Positions 10,001-18,859 are shown, numbered from the stretch's first letter. The stretch is DNA of 48,754 nt from Candidatus Methanomethylophilaceae archaeon (GCA_944320485.1 CALUHQ010000060.1:1-48754), one strand, 5' to 3'. Program-made: numbers and translations. Notes: a model not told the origin generated them from the letters alone.

Positions 10001-12453
10001 GTGCCTGTGTAGTGTATGAGGCTCACGCCCATCTTCCCCGAGTCCAGGAGGTCGAGGACGTACCTGGCGTTCTTTATGTCCATGTCGTCCTCCATGACCT
10101 CGCGGTAGGTCTCCTCTATGACCGGCACGCGGTCCATGTCCCCAAGGGTCTCGAGGAGGTACGTGGAGCGTATCTGCTGCCTGTTCACGGAGATCGGGCG
10201 GCCCATGTAGTTGCGGAGGATCATGAAGCTGCGGGCGGCCGTGTGCCTGAACCTGAGTTTGAATATCTCGGAGTCCTTCAGTGACTTCCTCAGCACCTGC
10301 TCCAGCTCCGAGCCCTTGATCAGCCCCGGGATGAGCGAGATGTCGAACTTCCTGGGACATCCGAGCATGAAGCTGTCGTCGGATATCGTCACGGACACGT
10401 TAGCCCCGATCATCCCCGTCATCCTGTAGGCGTACGCCCTGGACAGGGCGTCGTTGACCCTGCGGCCGAACGGGAAGTGGAAGATCAGCTTCTGGTTCCC
10501 TGAAGGGTCGATGTACTCCTCCACGGCGAGACGGTCGCAGTCCGGGATGAAACCAGCCACGGCCTCCTGCTCCCTGAAATAGGACAGCATGCTGCGGGCG
10601 GACCCCTCGTCGACGTCGAAGTCGCGGACGAGCTCGGAGATTGCCTGGGAGTCGGGCTCCGATATGCGGGACGCCATCTCCTTCCTGAACACGGCGATGT
10701 CCATCGACAGGTCGAAGCTGCGCGGGAGCATCTCCCCCGCCCAGGACGGGACCGTGGGCTTCCTGCCGTTGGCCTCCTTGACGTAGGCGGTCATCCCCTT
10801 GGAGCGGACGAACTCGAAGGACCTGCCGCCGAGCACGAATACGTCCCTGGGCGAGAGCCTCTCCACGAACTTCTCGGACAGCTCCCCAGCGGTGGAACCG
10901 TGGCTGGTCACCACCCTGTAGTTCGCCTCCTCCGGGATCGTGCCCAGGTTCATGAAGTAGATCATCCTGGACCCCTTCTTCTTCCCGAACTGCTGGTCCT
11001 CCTCGTCGTACCATATCTTCGAGTACACGCCCTCGAAGTCGTCCTTGCTGCCGAGGTACCTGAGGACGTAGAGGAAGCTCTCCATGGTGAGCGTGCGGTA
11101 GCAGTAGGAGCCCTTGACCAGGTCGTACGCGTCCTTGACGTCCCACCTGCTGTCCAGACTCATGCCCACGACGGTCTGGGACAGGACGTCCAGGCAGTTC
11201 TCCGGTATGCCGACCCTGTCGATGTCCCCGCGGTGCGCCGCCCTGCACATGACGGCGCATTCGACCAGGTCGTCGGGGTCGAAGACCAGGAGCCTCCCCT
11301 TGGCCACCTTCCCGAAGCTGTGGCCGCTGCGACCGATCCTCTGCAGGCCCTTGGCCACCGACTTGGGGGAGCCGATCTGGCAGACCAGGTCCACGGACCC
11401 GATGTCGATGCCCAGCTCCAGTGATGTGGACGACACGACGCACTTGATCTCACCCCTCTTGAGCCTCTCCTCGACGTCCAGGCGGATCTCCTTGCCCAGG
11501 GAGCTGTGGTGCACCTCGATGTTCTCCAGGCCGCGCTCCTTCAGCTTGTACACGACGCTCTCCGCCCCGGACCTCGTGTTCGTGAACACCAGCGTGGTCT
11601 CGTGCTGGTCGATGAGCTCCTTCAGGGTGTCGTACATCATCGAGTTCACGATGTCGGACGACAGCGTCGTCATGTCCTCAGTGGGGCAGATCACCTTCAG
11701 GTCCAGCTGCTTCTTGGAACCGGACTCGATGAGGGCCACGTCGCGCATGCTGCCGTCGGGCTCGCATCCCACCAGGTACCCCGCGATGGCGTCGATCGGG
11801 GCCAGGGTGGCGGACAATCCTATCCTCACAAAGTCGTTCTTGCAGTGGTGCCTCAGGCGCTCCAGCGTCAGCGAGAGGAAGGCGCCCCTCTTGGAATCGC
11901 ATATGTCGTGGATCTCGTCGATGATCACCCACTCCACCCGGTCGAAGGCCTCCTTGAACTTGGGGGCTGCCAGGATGAGGGCCAGGCTCTCCGGCGTGGT
12001 GATCAGGATGTGAGGGGGATGGCGCACCATCTTCTGCCTCTCGTTCTGGGGGGTGTCCCCCGAGCGCACGGCCACCCGTATGTCCGGGACGTCCATCCCG
12101 TTGGCGGCGGCGACCTCCCTCATCTCCGCCAGGGGCGTGTTGAGGTTGCGGTTGACGTCGTTCGCCAGTGCCTTGAGCGGCGAGACGTAGATGCAGTACA
12201 CCCTCTCCTCCAGGGTGCCCTCGCGGGAGTAGCGGGTGAGCTCGTTGATGATGCTGGTGAACGCGGTGAGGGTCTTGCCGGACCCCGTGGGGGAGGACAC
12301 GAGGACGTTCCTCCTCTGGTGGATCACGGGGATGGCCTTGGCCTGGGGGATCGTCAGATCGTCGAACCTCTCGTTGAACCAGGTGGAGATGAGCGGCTCC
12401 ATCAGGCCCATCACCTCATCCTTCGTGTATGTCCTGTCCACTTTCTCCAGCAC
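7087..12453 (-). CDS. lhr: Very large Lhr-family ATP-dependent helicase
   Basis: 1788-residue superfamily 2 helicase. Motor motifs are clear: Walker A SSPTGSGKT (residues 53-61), TTPESL, DEIH box VIIDEIHD (about 170), LSATL, and motif VI QRIGRSGHSFG (about 370). The Lhr winged helix and core follow to about 850. The remaining 900 residues hold several predicted winged-helix-like segments, ending in a stretch resembling the HTH_42/AlkZ-like C-terminal region of bacterial long Lhr. Archaeal Lhr proteins are usually around 850-950 residues, so this one is about double. Translation starts at GTG with GGTGAT five bases upstream. The repair-gene surroundings support a role in DNA repair or fork restart, which is inferred. 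Confidence 0.93.
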   Translation of the reverse strand: MLEKVDRTYTKDEVMGLMEPLISTWFNERFDDLTIPQAKAIPVIHQRRNVLVSSPTGSGKTLTAFTSIINELTRYSREGTLEERVYCIYVSPLKALANDVNRNLNTPLAEMREVAAANGMDVPDIRVAVRSGDTPQNERQKMVRHPPHILITTPESLALILAAPKFKEAFDRVEWVIIDEIHDICDSKRGAFLSLTLERLRHHCKNDFVRIGLSATLAPIDAIAGYLVGCEPDGSMRDVALIESGSKKQLDLKVICPTEDMTTLSSDIVNSMMYDTLKELIDQHETTLVFTNTRSGAESVVYKLKERGLENIEVHHSSLGKEIRLDVEERLKRGEIKCVVSSTSLELGIDIGSVDLVCQIGSPKSVAKGLQRIGRSGHSFGKVAKGRLLVFDPDDLVECAVMCRAAHRGDIDRVGIPENCLDVLSQTVVGMSLDSRWDVKDAYDLVKGSYCYRTLTMESFLYVLRYLGSKDDFEGVYSKIWYDEEDQQFGKKKGSRMIYFMNLGTIPEEANYRVVTSHGSTAGELSEKFVERLSPRDVFVLGGRSFEFVRSKGMTAYVKEANGRKPTVPSWAGEMLPRSFDLSMDIAVFRKEMASRISEPDSQAISELVRDFDVDEGSARSMLSYFREQEAVAGFIPDCDRLAVEEYIDPSGNQKLIFHFPFGRRVNDALSRAYAYRMTGMIGANVSVTISDDSFMLGCPRKFDISLIPGLIKGSELEQVLRKSLKDSEIFKLRFRHTAARSFMILRNYMGRPISVNRQQIRSTYLLETLGDMDRVPVIEETYREVMEDDMDIKNARYVLDLLDSGKMGVSLIHYTGTPSPFAHSAILSGFSDIVLMEDRSALLRELHRKVLYRALGDSVSEFEFTEDQVVPYFSQKAPRVMSRDDIPKLLMATGPLQVMRERGRNIYSYTDEDKKTVDGWVRELLRDGTIGSVFLDEPHMMVASEIPYYAAATRRERELTDVERSVYGIIGDGTPLSEISSELEISDDVAFRAVRKLESMYLVARTDVDGRNRWFFSKVEYPEVDRKKAIDRIVLRYLECFAPSTVQEAAFALSIPDEDARTSLESLVAAEEVVKGRFLISEDDQYMLKIDHMRLKAGRDNVYDYETVERYRLTKGESFDTIREFFDFYGSAGSELDVYTRVRGFDLSEWYSMRESGELLLGRFVRGRVRFVLREEADRYAALRHDETQPEDARVLNMIDGMGSATMRQLVAATGMEKDDVKQAIMRLDRSLQVIRDFDEREDWGTENTYAVYRPGEPVGDPATELVRRALRAYGPIPVSAMRFLVDIPLDEMEAIAASLGAVTITVGEGQVPMLVMADEVPLLDAVPEQEFPVRVLSLYDPDLGSKWAEISSRYGDKWIYPLVRGNSVVGALELWEMSGCIEVRAMDLDSPDILPEALDAIDRMMGFYRMKGTDIVRIREVLNVDAEQLDDETVGVLRDHGYHFVNGFYACGRFEPWTMTESEALSYVLSKQHVFRDSRYPTVQDVISVRGYIRGDQELLARVTDRTTMKKQMERGGIVKMCLSPPYVGYTDLRHASVYRAEKAYRPEGEAKDLLALISKKQPVTRKALAADSPYSPERTADLLSELSRNSVIYQDGESCYNIVPDSGMDPHQALLEVVRGHFRDFGMFSAEGLSQFVSGRMSVTRGVLRELEEEGFLRKGFFIRDDPTLMWMLAEDVGRKPSRFMENLVLNSQDNLHIYLRHMIKSETGAGANSVILSGTRIVGSFKGKVCSSGAKVEDFQGSDRAARILKEAAQSVGVRLETQRQREDDDWDVSEFYTKVNPGA

Positions 12454-12490
12454 TTAGAATCACCAGTCGGAGACTCCATGAGCGATTCCG

Positions 12491-12543
12491 ATTTAAGGGT
12501 TGCTAGGGGAATCGTTCGAACCTCCCTGCAAAGCAAATATAAA
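12491..12543. promoter_or_regulatory. Divergent promoters of lhr and the secreted protein gene
   Basis: On the minus strand CTTAAAT (12491-12497) sits about 41 bases before the lhr GTG, leaving a short leader that contains its GGTGAT site. On the plus strand AAATATAAA (12535-12543) is centred 27 bases before ATG 12566, so that transcript should be leaderless. Confidence 0.55.
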
Positions 12544-12565
12544 CGCCTGCGACAGATTCGGTGGC

Positions 12566-13468
12566 ATGGACCGCCGTCTGACGTCTATACTTCTGCTGGT
12601 CGCCGTCGTCCTGGTGACGATCCCCCTGCTGACGGATTCATCCGATGCAGCCGGCCAGAGCGGGTCGGACGACCCGACGTCGGATGAGGTCACGTTCTAC
12701 GGTTACGTCTCGAACCTTTCCGACCAGGAGAGGAACACACCCCTTGCCGGGGTGAACGTGACGCTGTACGTGGGCGACCAGGAGACCGACGCCGCCACCG
12801 TCACCACCGACGAGGACGGACGGTTCGAGTTCCAGACGACGTACTCCCCTGACGGCACGTACTACCTGCTGTTCAGCTACGACGGCTACACCGTCAGGTC
12901 GCTGCCAGACCTCAGCATGTCGATGGACGAGGAGGGCTACGTGCAGTTCCAGCTGAGGGCGGACATGCTGGACGAGGAGGGCAAGTACAGGCTCACCGGG
13001 ACCGCCGACGGGCCCCATGCCATCGTCATGGTCATCACCACGGGCAGCATCTACGGCAACGTCTACGGCGACGACGGCGCACCGGTCTCCGGGGCCACCG
13101 TGTCGATCGTCTCCGACAAAGGACAGACGTACACCGCCGGGACGGACGGCAACGGGTACTTCCAGTTCACATGCCCCTACGGCACCTACAGCATGACCGT
13201 CAGCTGCAACGGGTTCGGATCGTCCACGGTCGACAACGTGTCCACGGACCACGGGCGCGCCTACAGCATCACTCTCGAGAAGAACACCTCGGAGGTGTTC
13301 CTGGGACTGGACAGCGCCCATGCGATGCTGGTCATGGGCGCCATACTGCTGGTGGCTTTCCTGCTGGTGGTGGCGTTCCTCGTGAGGAGGTCCGACCATC
13401 CCGACTCCAACATCACGGTGGAGAACGACCTGGACCCGTCGTCCGAGGACGAGATCAGACGTCTCTGA
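12566..13468 (+). CDS. Secreted membrane-anchored protein with two carboxypeptidase-regulatory-like domains
   Basis: 300-residue surface protein. Residues 1-29 form a signal peptide (LTSILLLVAVVLVTIPLL, small residues after DSSDAA). Two beta-sandwich repeats of the CarboxypepD_reg type follow: one near 42-130 (PLAGVNVTLYV...TDEDGRFEF) and one near 155-235 (GAPVSGATVSIVS...TDGNGYFQF). A transmembrane helix near 254-275 is followed by RR and an acidic cytoplasmic tail, giving an outward-facing anchored topology. NVT, NTS and NVS sequons are present. It overlaps the convergent fumarase beta gene by 14 bases. The function is unknown; adhesion or a cell-envelope structural role is possible. Confidence 0.8.
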   Translation: MDRRLTSILLLVAVVLVTIPLLTDSSDAAGQSGSDDPTSDEVTFYGYVSNLSDQERNTPLAGVNVTLYVGDQETDAATVTTDEDGRFEFQTTYSPDGTYYLLFSYDGYTVRSLPDLSMSMDEEGYVQFQLRADMLDEEGKYRLTGTADGPHAIVMVITTGSIYGNVYGDDGAPVSGATVSIVSDKGQTYTAGTDGNGYFQFTCPYGTYSMTVSCNGFGSSTVDNVSTDHGRAYSITLEKNTSEVFLGLDSAHAMLVMGAILLVAFLLVVAFLVRRSDHPDSNITVENDLDPSSEDEIRRL

Positions 13469-14024
13469 CGAGGGAGGAATTGACCTTCTCGTAGAGGCTC
13501 TCCCCGTTGGCGTCCATGGCGACTATGAGCGGCCCGAGGCTGTTAGCCTCGAACCTCCACATCGCCTCGGCCATCCCGAGGTCCTCCCACTCCACGCCGA
13601 CGCACCTGTCGAGACCCTCTGCCAGCGAGACCGCGGCACCCCCTGTGGCCGCCAGGTAGACGCATCCGTAGTCGCGCATGGCCTCGGCGGTCTCCCTGCC
13701 CATGCCGCCCTTCCCCACGATGGCGCGGATGTTGAAAGTGGGAATCATCTCCGGCTCCAGACGGTTCATGCGGGCGGATGTCGTTGGTCCAGCGGCGACG
13801 ACGGACCACGACCCGTCGTCCGAGCGCCTCATGATGGGTCCGCAATGGAAGATGACCGCACCCTGGAGGCACTCCGGGACGTCCTTGCCCTCGTCCGCGT
13901 ACTCGAGCGCACGGATGTGCATCTCGTCCCTGCCGGTGACTATCGGCCCGGACAGGTACACCGTCTCCCCGAGCTTCAGGGACCTCACGGTCGCCTCGTC
14001 CAGGGGCGTGCGGAGGACCTTCAC
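13455..14024 (-). CDS. Fumarate hydratase class I, beta subunit
   Basis: 189-residue C-terminal-type subunit of the two-subunit [4Fe-4S] hydro-lyase (fumarase / L-tartrate dehydratase family). Family motifs visible are GPIVTGRDEMH, the substrate-binding GPTTSARM, and the GKGGM loop. The GTG start at 14024 overlaps the alpha subunit stop (GTGA), so the two are translationally coupled with alpha first. The substrate could be fumarate/malate or tartrate by sequence alone; fumarase is favoured in an archaeon with partial TCA reactions. Confidence 0.9.
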   Translation of the reverse strand: MKVLRTPLDEATVRSLKLGETVYLSGPIVTGRDEMHIRALEYADEGKDVPECLQGAVIFHCGPIMRRSDDGSWSVVAAGPTTSARMNRLEPEMIPTFNIRAIVGKGGMGRETAEAMRDYGCVYLAATGGAAVSLAEGLDRCVGVEWEDLGMAEAMWRFEANSLGPLIVAMDANGESLYEKVNSSLVRDV

Positions 14025-14896
14025 AGGACCGCCCCCTGGGCGTAGTCGACGCCGTGGTCGGTGATCCTCGCGGAGGCCCTGCGGGTGGCCCAGCAGCCGA
14101 TGTTGACTGCGACCGGCAGGCTGGCGGTGTGGCAGGCGCACCTCCTTATCCTGACGCCCAGGGCGGTGGTGGACCCGCCGAGCCCCATGGGTCCGAGCCC
14201 GGACCCGTTGAGGGCGACGAAGAGCTCCTCCTCCAGCTTCCTGAGGGTCGGGTCGGGGTTCTCCTCGTCTAGAGGTATGAGGAGGGCCTCCTTGGCCATC
14301 TCCACGCATCTGTCCGACGTCCCACCGATGCCCACCCCCACGATCGACGGCGGACAGGGACGTCCCCCGGCGTCGAGGACGGCGTCCACGACGAACCTCT
14401 TGACCCCCTCGATGCCGTCGGCGGGGTTCAGCATGGTCAGCCGGGTCATGTTCTCGGATCCGGCTCCCTTGGGGAGCACCGTGATCTCGGTGAAATCGTC
14501 CCCCGTCGGGATGTAGTGGATCAGCGGCATGCCCTCGCCCAGGTTGTCGCCGTGGTTCTCCCTGGTGATGGGGTCCACGGTGTTGGGCCTCAGGGGTATC
14601 TCCCGGGTGGCCCTCTCGACCCCGCGGGCGATCTCCGCCGCGATGGACGAATCGAACCTGCCCCTGACATAGAAAACAGGGATCCCGGTGTCCTGGCACA
14701 TGGGGAGGCCCATGTGCTCCGCCTTCTTCACGTTCTCCATGATCGCACCCAGCTGGGTGTAGGCCACCTCGCTGGTCTCCCACCCGGCGGCGGCCTCCAG
14801 TGCCCACCCCACGTCCGCGGGCAGCTTGGTGTTCGCTAGACGCAGCAGGTTGACGACTATGTCCTCCACCGGCTCGGAGAGCTTGATCACGGTCAT
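14021..14896 (-). CDS. Fumarate hydratase class I, alpha subunit
   Basis: 291-residue iron-sulfur subunit of class I fumarase. The three cluster cysteines fit the family: C67 in MCQDTG, C181 in RPCPPSIVGVGIGG and C268 in VNIGCW. The enzyme interconverts fumarate and malate with an oxygen-labile [4Fe-4S] cluster. ATG 14896 gives the usual N-terminus. The beta subunit follows with a four-base overlap. The upstream gap to NMD3 is only 45 bases; because the nmd3 gene is on the same strand upstream, read-through from that operon is possible. Confidence 0.92.
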   Translation of the reverse strand: MTVIKLSEPVEDIVVNLLRLANTKLPADVGWALEAAAGWETSEVAYTQLGAIMENVKKAEHMGLPMCQDTGIPVFYVRGRFDSSIAAEIARGVERATREIPLRPNTVDPITRENHGDNLGEGMPLIHYIPTGDDFTEITVLPKGAGSENMTRLTMLNPADGIEGVKRFVVDAVLDAGGRPCPPSIVGVGIGGTSDRCVEMAKEALLIPLDEENPDPTLRKLEEELFVALNGSGLGPMGLGGSTTALGVRIRRCACHTASLPVAVNIGCWATRRASARITDHGVDYAQGAVL

Positions 14897-14941
14897 GCGC
14901 CTTCAAGCGCGGTCGGTGTATTTGGGCTCTTCCCAGGAAGG

Positions 14942-15970
14942 TCAGGGGACGTAGTACCAGGCGTCGTCTATGTTCACGACCGCGACGGTGTCGCCGATCT
15001 CGGCGCCCTCGGGCACCCTCAGGTCCACGGTGGAGTAGTTCGAAGGGTCCAGGACCTGTATCTCGGCGCCGGACCTGCTGACTACGGTGGCTTCCCTGAT
15101 GTCCGCGGCCTTCTCGTAGATCCTGAGCTCGGACATATCCTGCCTGCGGACCGCCCTCTCCCTGAAATCGGAGAGGTCGACGACCCTGCCCCCGTTCCCG
15201 TTGACGCGGGTGAGCTTGCAGTGGTGGCCCTGGAAAACGACGACGTCCCCGACATGGTACTCGGGGAGCCTCACCAGGTAAGTTATCCTGTACATGTCCT
15301 GGCCGTCCGTGGTCTGCCCCACCAGCTTGGGGGACTCCTTGGTCTCTGCGCAGTACGCATCGGCCAGCTCCCTCGCCAGGGACTTGCCCAGGGACATCGA
15401 CGACAGGTACACGTCCACGCCGCCGGTGACGATCTCCATCTTGGTTATGAAAAGGGACCTGTTGGTGACGGCCTGCCTGGCGACGGAGTTCTCCACCATC
15501 GCCAGGGTCTCCTCCCTCTCCTCGTCGGAGAGCCTGCCGGACCCGGTCCTGATCTGAAGGATGGCCTCGTAGTAGCTCCCCAGCTGCCTGGAGCAGCGCC
15601 TGCAGACCGTGTTCTTGATCCTGACTATGGTCGTGGCCTCGTCCTCGGCCTCATAGCCCATGACGTCGCAGACCGTGCGGACCGTGACCCCGTAGACGTG
15701 GGGGTCCTGCTCCACCGCCTCGGTGGAGACGGAGACGGGCACGGCGTCCCTGATGACCGCCAGGGCATCGGCCGCGGCATCCTGCACCGCGACCATCCTG
15801 TCCCTCCTGAGCCATCTGTCGCCGAACTCGTACTCCCCGCAGTTTGTGCAGACCCTCAGGTCCACATGATGCGGAAGGGAGGTCAGCTTCCTGCCTCCGA
15901 GCCAGCAGTCGATGCACAGCCCGTCGAGGGATTCGTCGCAGTCCCTGCCGCACTTGACGCAGAAGCTCAA
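14942..15970 (-). CDS. NMD3-family ribosome biogenesis protein
   Basis: 342-residue homologue of eukaryotic NMD3, the 60S export adaptor; in archaea it presumably acts in large-subunit maturation. The N-terminal zinc ribbons are visible as FCVKCGRDC...LCIDCW, VCTNCG and VCRRC. The following region (about 90-330) has the family's beta-rich domains. Its ATG overlaps the stop of the DUF424 gene (ATGA), making it the last gene of a chain that starts with the 77-residue protein and mcm. The pairing of a replication helicase with a ribosome factor is notable. Confidence 0.85.
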   Translation of the reverse strand: MSFCVKCGRDCDESLDGLCIDCWLGGRKLTSLPHHVDLRVCTNCGEYEFGDRWLRRDRMVAVQDAAADALAVIRDAVPVSVSTEAVEQDPHVYGVTVRTVCDVMGYEAEDEATTIVRIKNTVCRRCSRQLGSYYEAILQIRTGSGRLSDEEREETLAMVENSVARQAVTNRSLFITKMEIVTGGVDVYLSSMSLGKSLARELADAYCAETKESPKLVGQTTDGQDMYRITYLVRLPEYHVGDVVVFQGHHCKLTRVNGNGGRVVDLSDFRERAVRRQDMSELRIYEKAADIREATVVSRSGAEIQVLDPSNYSTVDLRVPEGAEIGDTVAVVNIDDAWYYVP

Positions 15971-16263
15971 AACAGCACCACCTGGGCGTGCTTGACGCCG
16001 CCTATCTCGATTACCGAGTCGGGCGACACCTTCCCCTCGGAGATGGCCAGGGCCACCGCCCTCTCGCCCACCAGGTTCATGATGGTGACGGACTTCATCC
16101 TCTCGACGAAGGCCTCCTCGGAGATGGACTCCCCGCGGTAGAAGCCCTCTGAAACCGTAATCCTCGCACCGTCCCCCTCGAACGTCATACCGAGGACGTC
16201 CTCGTCGCAGGCGGCGAGTATCCTCTCGTTCCCGTGGGTGTGTATCCTCACGTACATGTTCAT
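15967..16263 (-). CDS. DUF424 family protein
   Basis: 98-residue conserved archaeal protein of unknown function. The sequence MNMYVRIHTHGNERILAACD, then FYRGE and IMNLVGERAVALAI, matches the DUF424 pattern. There are no cysteines beyond one and no membrane segment. It overlaps mcm upstream by four bases (ATGA at 16260-16263) and nmd3 downstream by four bases, so all three should be made from one message. No function is assigned here. Confidence 0.82.
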   Translation of the reverse strand: MNMYVRIHTHGNERILAACDEDVLGMTFEGDGARITVSEGFYRGESISEEAFVERMKSVTIMNLVGERAVALAISEGKVSPDSVIEIGGVKHAQVVLF

Positions 16264-18359
16264 CCCACCATCTTGTACAGACCGGCCTGGGTCCTTATTA
16301 TCTCTACCCCGTCGCTCAGGCGCTTGAGGGCGCGGGATATCTCGTCCTCGGTGAGCCCCTCGGAGGACCCGTGCTGGACGAGCTCCTCCATGGTCAGGCC
16401 GTTGCCCCCGTACTGGCGCATGATCTTGCGGACTATGTCGATCTTGTCGCGGTCCTTGGAGCTGATGCCCGTGGCGATCTTGTCTATGTCGAAACCGCCG
16501 TCGTCGTTGCCGGCTATCCTGCTGAGGTAGTCCTCGACCAGGTCGACCGCGCGGTTGGCGTCGACGTCGGTGACCACGGGGCTCAGGCGCATCTTCGCTG
16601 AGGCCTCCGACAGACGGACGAACGCCTCCAGCTGCCTGGCGGTGATGGGGACCGACGACCCGTCGCCGCCCATCGCCCTTATCCTGAGGTAGCTCCTCTC
16701 TATGATACTCTTGGCCTCCTCGGTCATCACGGGGGTGATCCTCTTGGAGTACGCCACGTACTTCCTCAGGAACTCCACGTCGTAGACCGGACGGATGTTG
16801 TCCGTGTTCTCGAGGATGGACTTGGGGTCCACACCGTCGATGTGGACGTCCTCGTGCATCATCCTGACCTGGCCGCGCTGGTGCGCCTTCAGGATGTGCT
16901 CCGTGATCGCCGTGTCCTTCCTCTTCTCCGGCTTGTCGGTGAGGACGAAAATGAGGTCGAAACGGGACATCAGCGCCGGCGGGAGGTCGATCTGGTCGGC
17001 GATCGGGGTGTCCTCCTCGAAACGTCCGTACTTGGGGTTCGCGGCCGCCAGCATGGAGCACCTGCACTGGAGCGTGGCGGTTATCCCCGCCTTGGCGACG
17101 GAGATCTTCTGGGACTCCATCGCCTCGTGTAGGGACGACCTGTCCTGGTCCGTCATCTTGTCCAGCTCATCGATGCACGCCAGACCCTTGTCCGCGAGGA
17201 CGAGCGCCCCCGCCTCCAGGGTCCATCTTCCGTCACCGAAGTCGTCCCTGACGGCGGCTGCGGTCAGACCCGCGGCGGATGCCGATTTTCCAGACGCGTA
17301 GATGCCTCTGGGCGCGAGCATGCTCATGTACCTCAGGAGCTGCGACTTGGCGACTCCGGGGTCCCCCATGAGCAGGATATGCATGTCACCCCTCATGACC
17401 GTCCCGTCGTCCATCTCCTTGTGGCAGCCTCCGAAGAGCTGCAGGGCGATGGCCTTCTTCACGGAATCGAGACCGTAGATGGATGGCGATATCGAACGCA
17501 CGATGTTGTCGAACAGGTCCGGGTCCTTTGACGTCAGGAGGATCTGCCTCTCGTCCTCGTCGGTGATCTGGATCTCATCGTACTCGTGCTGCTCGAACTC
17601 CACCGAGATTACGTCGAGATACGTGTCGAACACCGTGGACTTGTCCCTGTCGGACTTCTCCACCGACCTCAGGATCCCGTTGAGCGTTATCCTGTTCCCG
17701 GCCGTGACCTCCCCGGCTATGTCGTCCTCCACGTAGCCGGTGATCCTCTCAGGCTGGGCGCCTCCCCTCAGTCCCTCTGGGGACTCCTGGATCTCGATCT
17801 TCTGCGTGTCGATGTACACGGATTCCTTGTCCTCGAGGATGAAACGGGTGGCCTGCTTGTTGCAGCTGCCGTCGGGGTTTGAGCACATCATGGGCTCCTT
17901 CAGGAGCATCCCCGGCTGCTCGACCCAGATCTCGGCGCCGCACCTGGCGCATCTGAACAGCGCCATGGTCATCCTGGGCTTGACGGTGGTCACCTTCCTG
18001 GCGAGACCCTCGACCGCGACGAGCCTCCTGAGGTGGTCGGCCCTGAGGTTCCTGATCTCGACCTTCGCGTCCCTGGGGAGGTTGACTATCCTGACGTTGA
18101 TTGCCTCCCCGGGACGGCTGATCGTGGGGACCAGGGACAGCACGACCTTCCTGGCCGACTCCAGGCATCTGTCCGGGTTGTCCAGGACGTACATGGCGAA
18201 ATCGACGTTGTAGGTGTTGATGTCGGCGTAATCCACCATCAGACTCTTCTTCTGAGGGTAGTTGTCTGCGATGCAGGCGATCATCAGACGGTACTTCTCG
18301 CGGGAGAACACATCGTTCCACGCCTCCTTGATGTCGTCGTCCTGGAAGTTGACGTTCAC
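16260..18359 (-). CDS. mcm: MCM replicative helicase
   Basis: 699-residue minichromosome maintenance helicase that unwinds DNA at the fork as a hexamer. An N-terminal OB/zinc domain includes CARC...C...C around residues 135-170. The AAA+ core shows the MCM-type Walker A GDPGVAKS, Walker B LACIDELDKM and arginine finger SRFD. A C-terminal winged helix spans about 620-699. The start is GTG 18359, overlapping the stop of the preceding 77-residue gene (GTGA), with a purine-rich AGGGGGAG site upstream. No intein is present. Confidence 0.97.
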   Translation of the reverse strand: MNVNFQDDDIKEAWNDVFSREKYRLMIACIADNYPQKKSLMVDYADINTYNVDFAMYVLDNPDRCLESARKVVLSLVPTISRPGEAINVRIVNLPRDAKVEIRNLRADHLRRLVAVEGLARKVTTVKPRMTMALFRCARCGAEIWVEQPGMLLKEPMMCSNPDGSCNKQATRFILEDKESVYIDTQKIEIQESPEGLRGGAQPERITGYVEDDIAGEVTAGNRITLNGILRSVEKSDRDKSTVFDTYLDVISVEFEQHEYDEIQITDEDERQILLTSKDPDLFDNIVRSISPSIYGLDSVKKAIALQLFGGCHKEMDDGTVMRGDMHILLMGDPGVAKSQLLRYMSMLAPRGIYASGKSASAAGLTAAAVRDDFGDGRWTLEAGALVLADKGLACIDELDKMTDQDRSSLHEAMESQKISVAKAGITATLQCRCSMLAAANPKYGRFEEDTPIADQIDLPPALMSRFDLIFVLTDKPEKRKDTAITEHILKAHQRGQVRMMHEDVHIDGVDPKSILENTDNIRPVYDVEFLRKYVAYSKRITPVMTEEAKSIIERSYLRIRAMGGDGSSVPITARQLEAFVRLSEASAKMRLSPVVTDVDANRAVDLVEDYLSRIAGNDDGGFDIDKIATGISSKDRDKIDIVRKIMRQYGGNGLTMEELVQHGSSEGLTEDEISRALKRLSDGVEIIRTQAGLYKMVG

Positions 18360-18589
18360 TGCTGACTCCCCCTGCACTCGTCGTCGACCCACCAGACCCA
18401 GCCGCCTCTGTCCATCGAGATCTCCCCCTTGATCGCCCCTGCCTTGCGGTACTTCATGAGGGTCTTGGCAAGGTCGTCCGGACACCTGTACTCGAACAGG
18501 TGCTCCAGCCGGTCGGTCGCCTCCTTGGTGGTGAGGCGGTCCGTGCCGAGGGCATCCCAAATCATCGGCAGAAGGTCGTCTGTGGTCAT
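18356..18589 (-). CDS. 77-residue protein leading the mcm operon
   Basis: Small soluble protein (MTTDDLLPMIWDALGTDRLT at the start) of unrecognised family. It looks like a compact winged helix: three helices (residues about 2-45) and a beta-hairpin rich in tryptophan (GGWVWWVDD, 62-70). A TATA-like TTATAGG at about 18616-18622 predicts an almost leaderless ATG 18589. It is translationally coupled to mcm through GTGA. A replication-associated or regulatory role is only suggested by position. Confidence 0.7.
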   Translation of the reverse strand: MTTDDLLPMIWDALGTDRLTTKEATDRLEHLFEYRCPDDLAKTLMKYRKAGAIKGEISMDRGGWVWWVDDECRGSQQ

Positions 18590-18859
18590 CCGGCTTCCAT
18601 AACCCCGACCCCTATAACTAATCTCGGTGTGCGACCACGGTGCGGTGCCCGAGGCGTACGGGCCGGTCGGGCCGGAGAGCCTGGCGATTCGGCCGAGGCG
18701 GACGGCGATCCCCCGGCCACGGGGAGACGGAACGATTTAATCGGACCTAAACGAGACGAACGGTGTTTCATGGACCGATGGGGATCGGAAGGCCGTAGCC
18801 AGACATGATTATTTAGGGAGCCCTTCGCTGTGAGGGGCCCCGAACAATCCGACCGGATT

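Noticed and set aside
12500-12565. Longer start for the secreted protein
   Set aside because: The extension passes through the TATA box and would bury the signal peptide; ATG 12566 fits both the promoter and the signal sequence.
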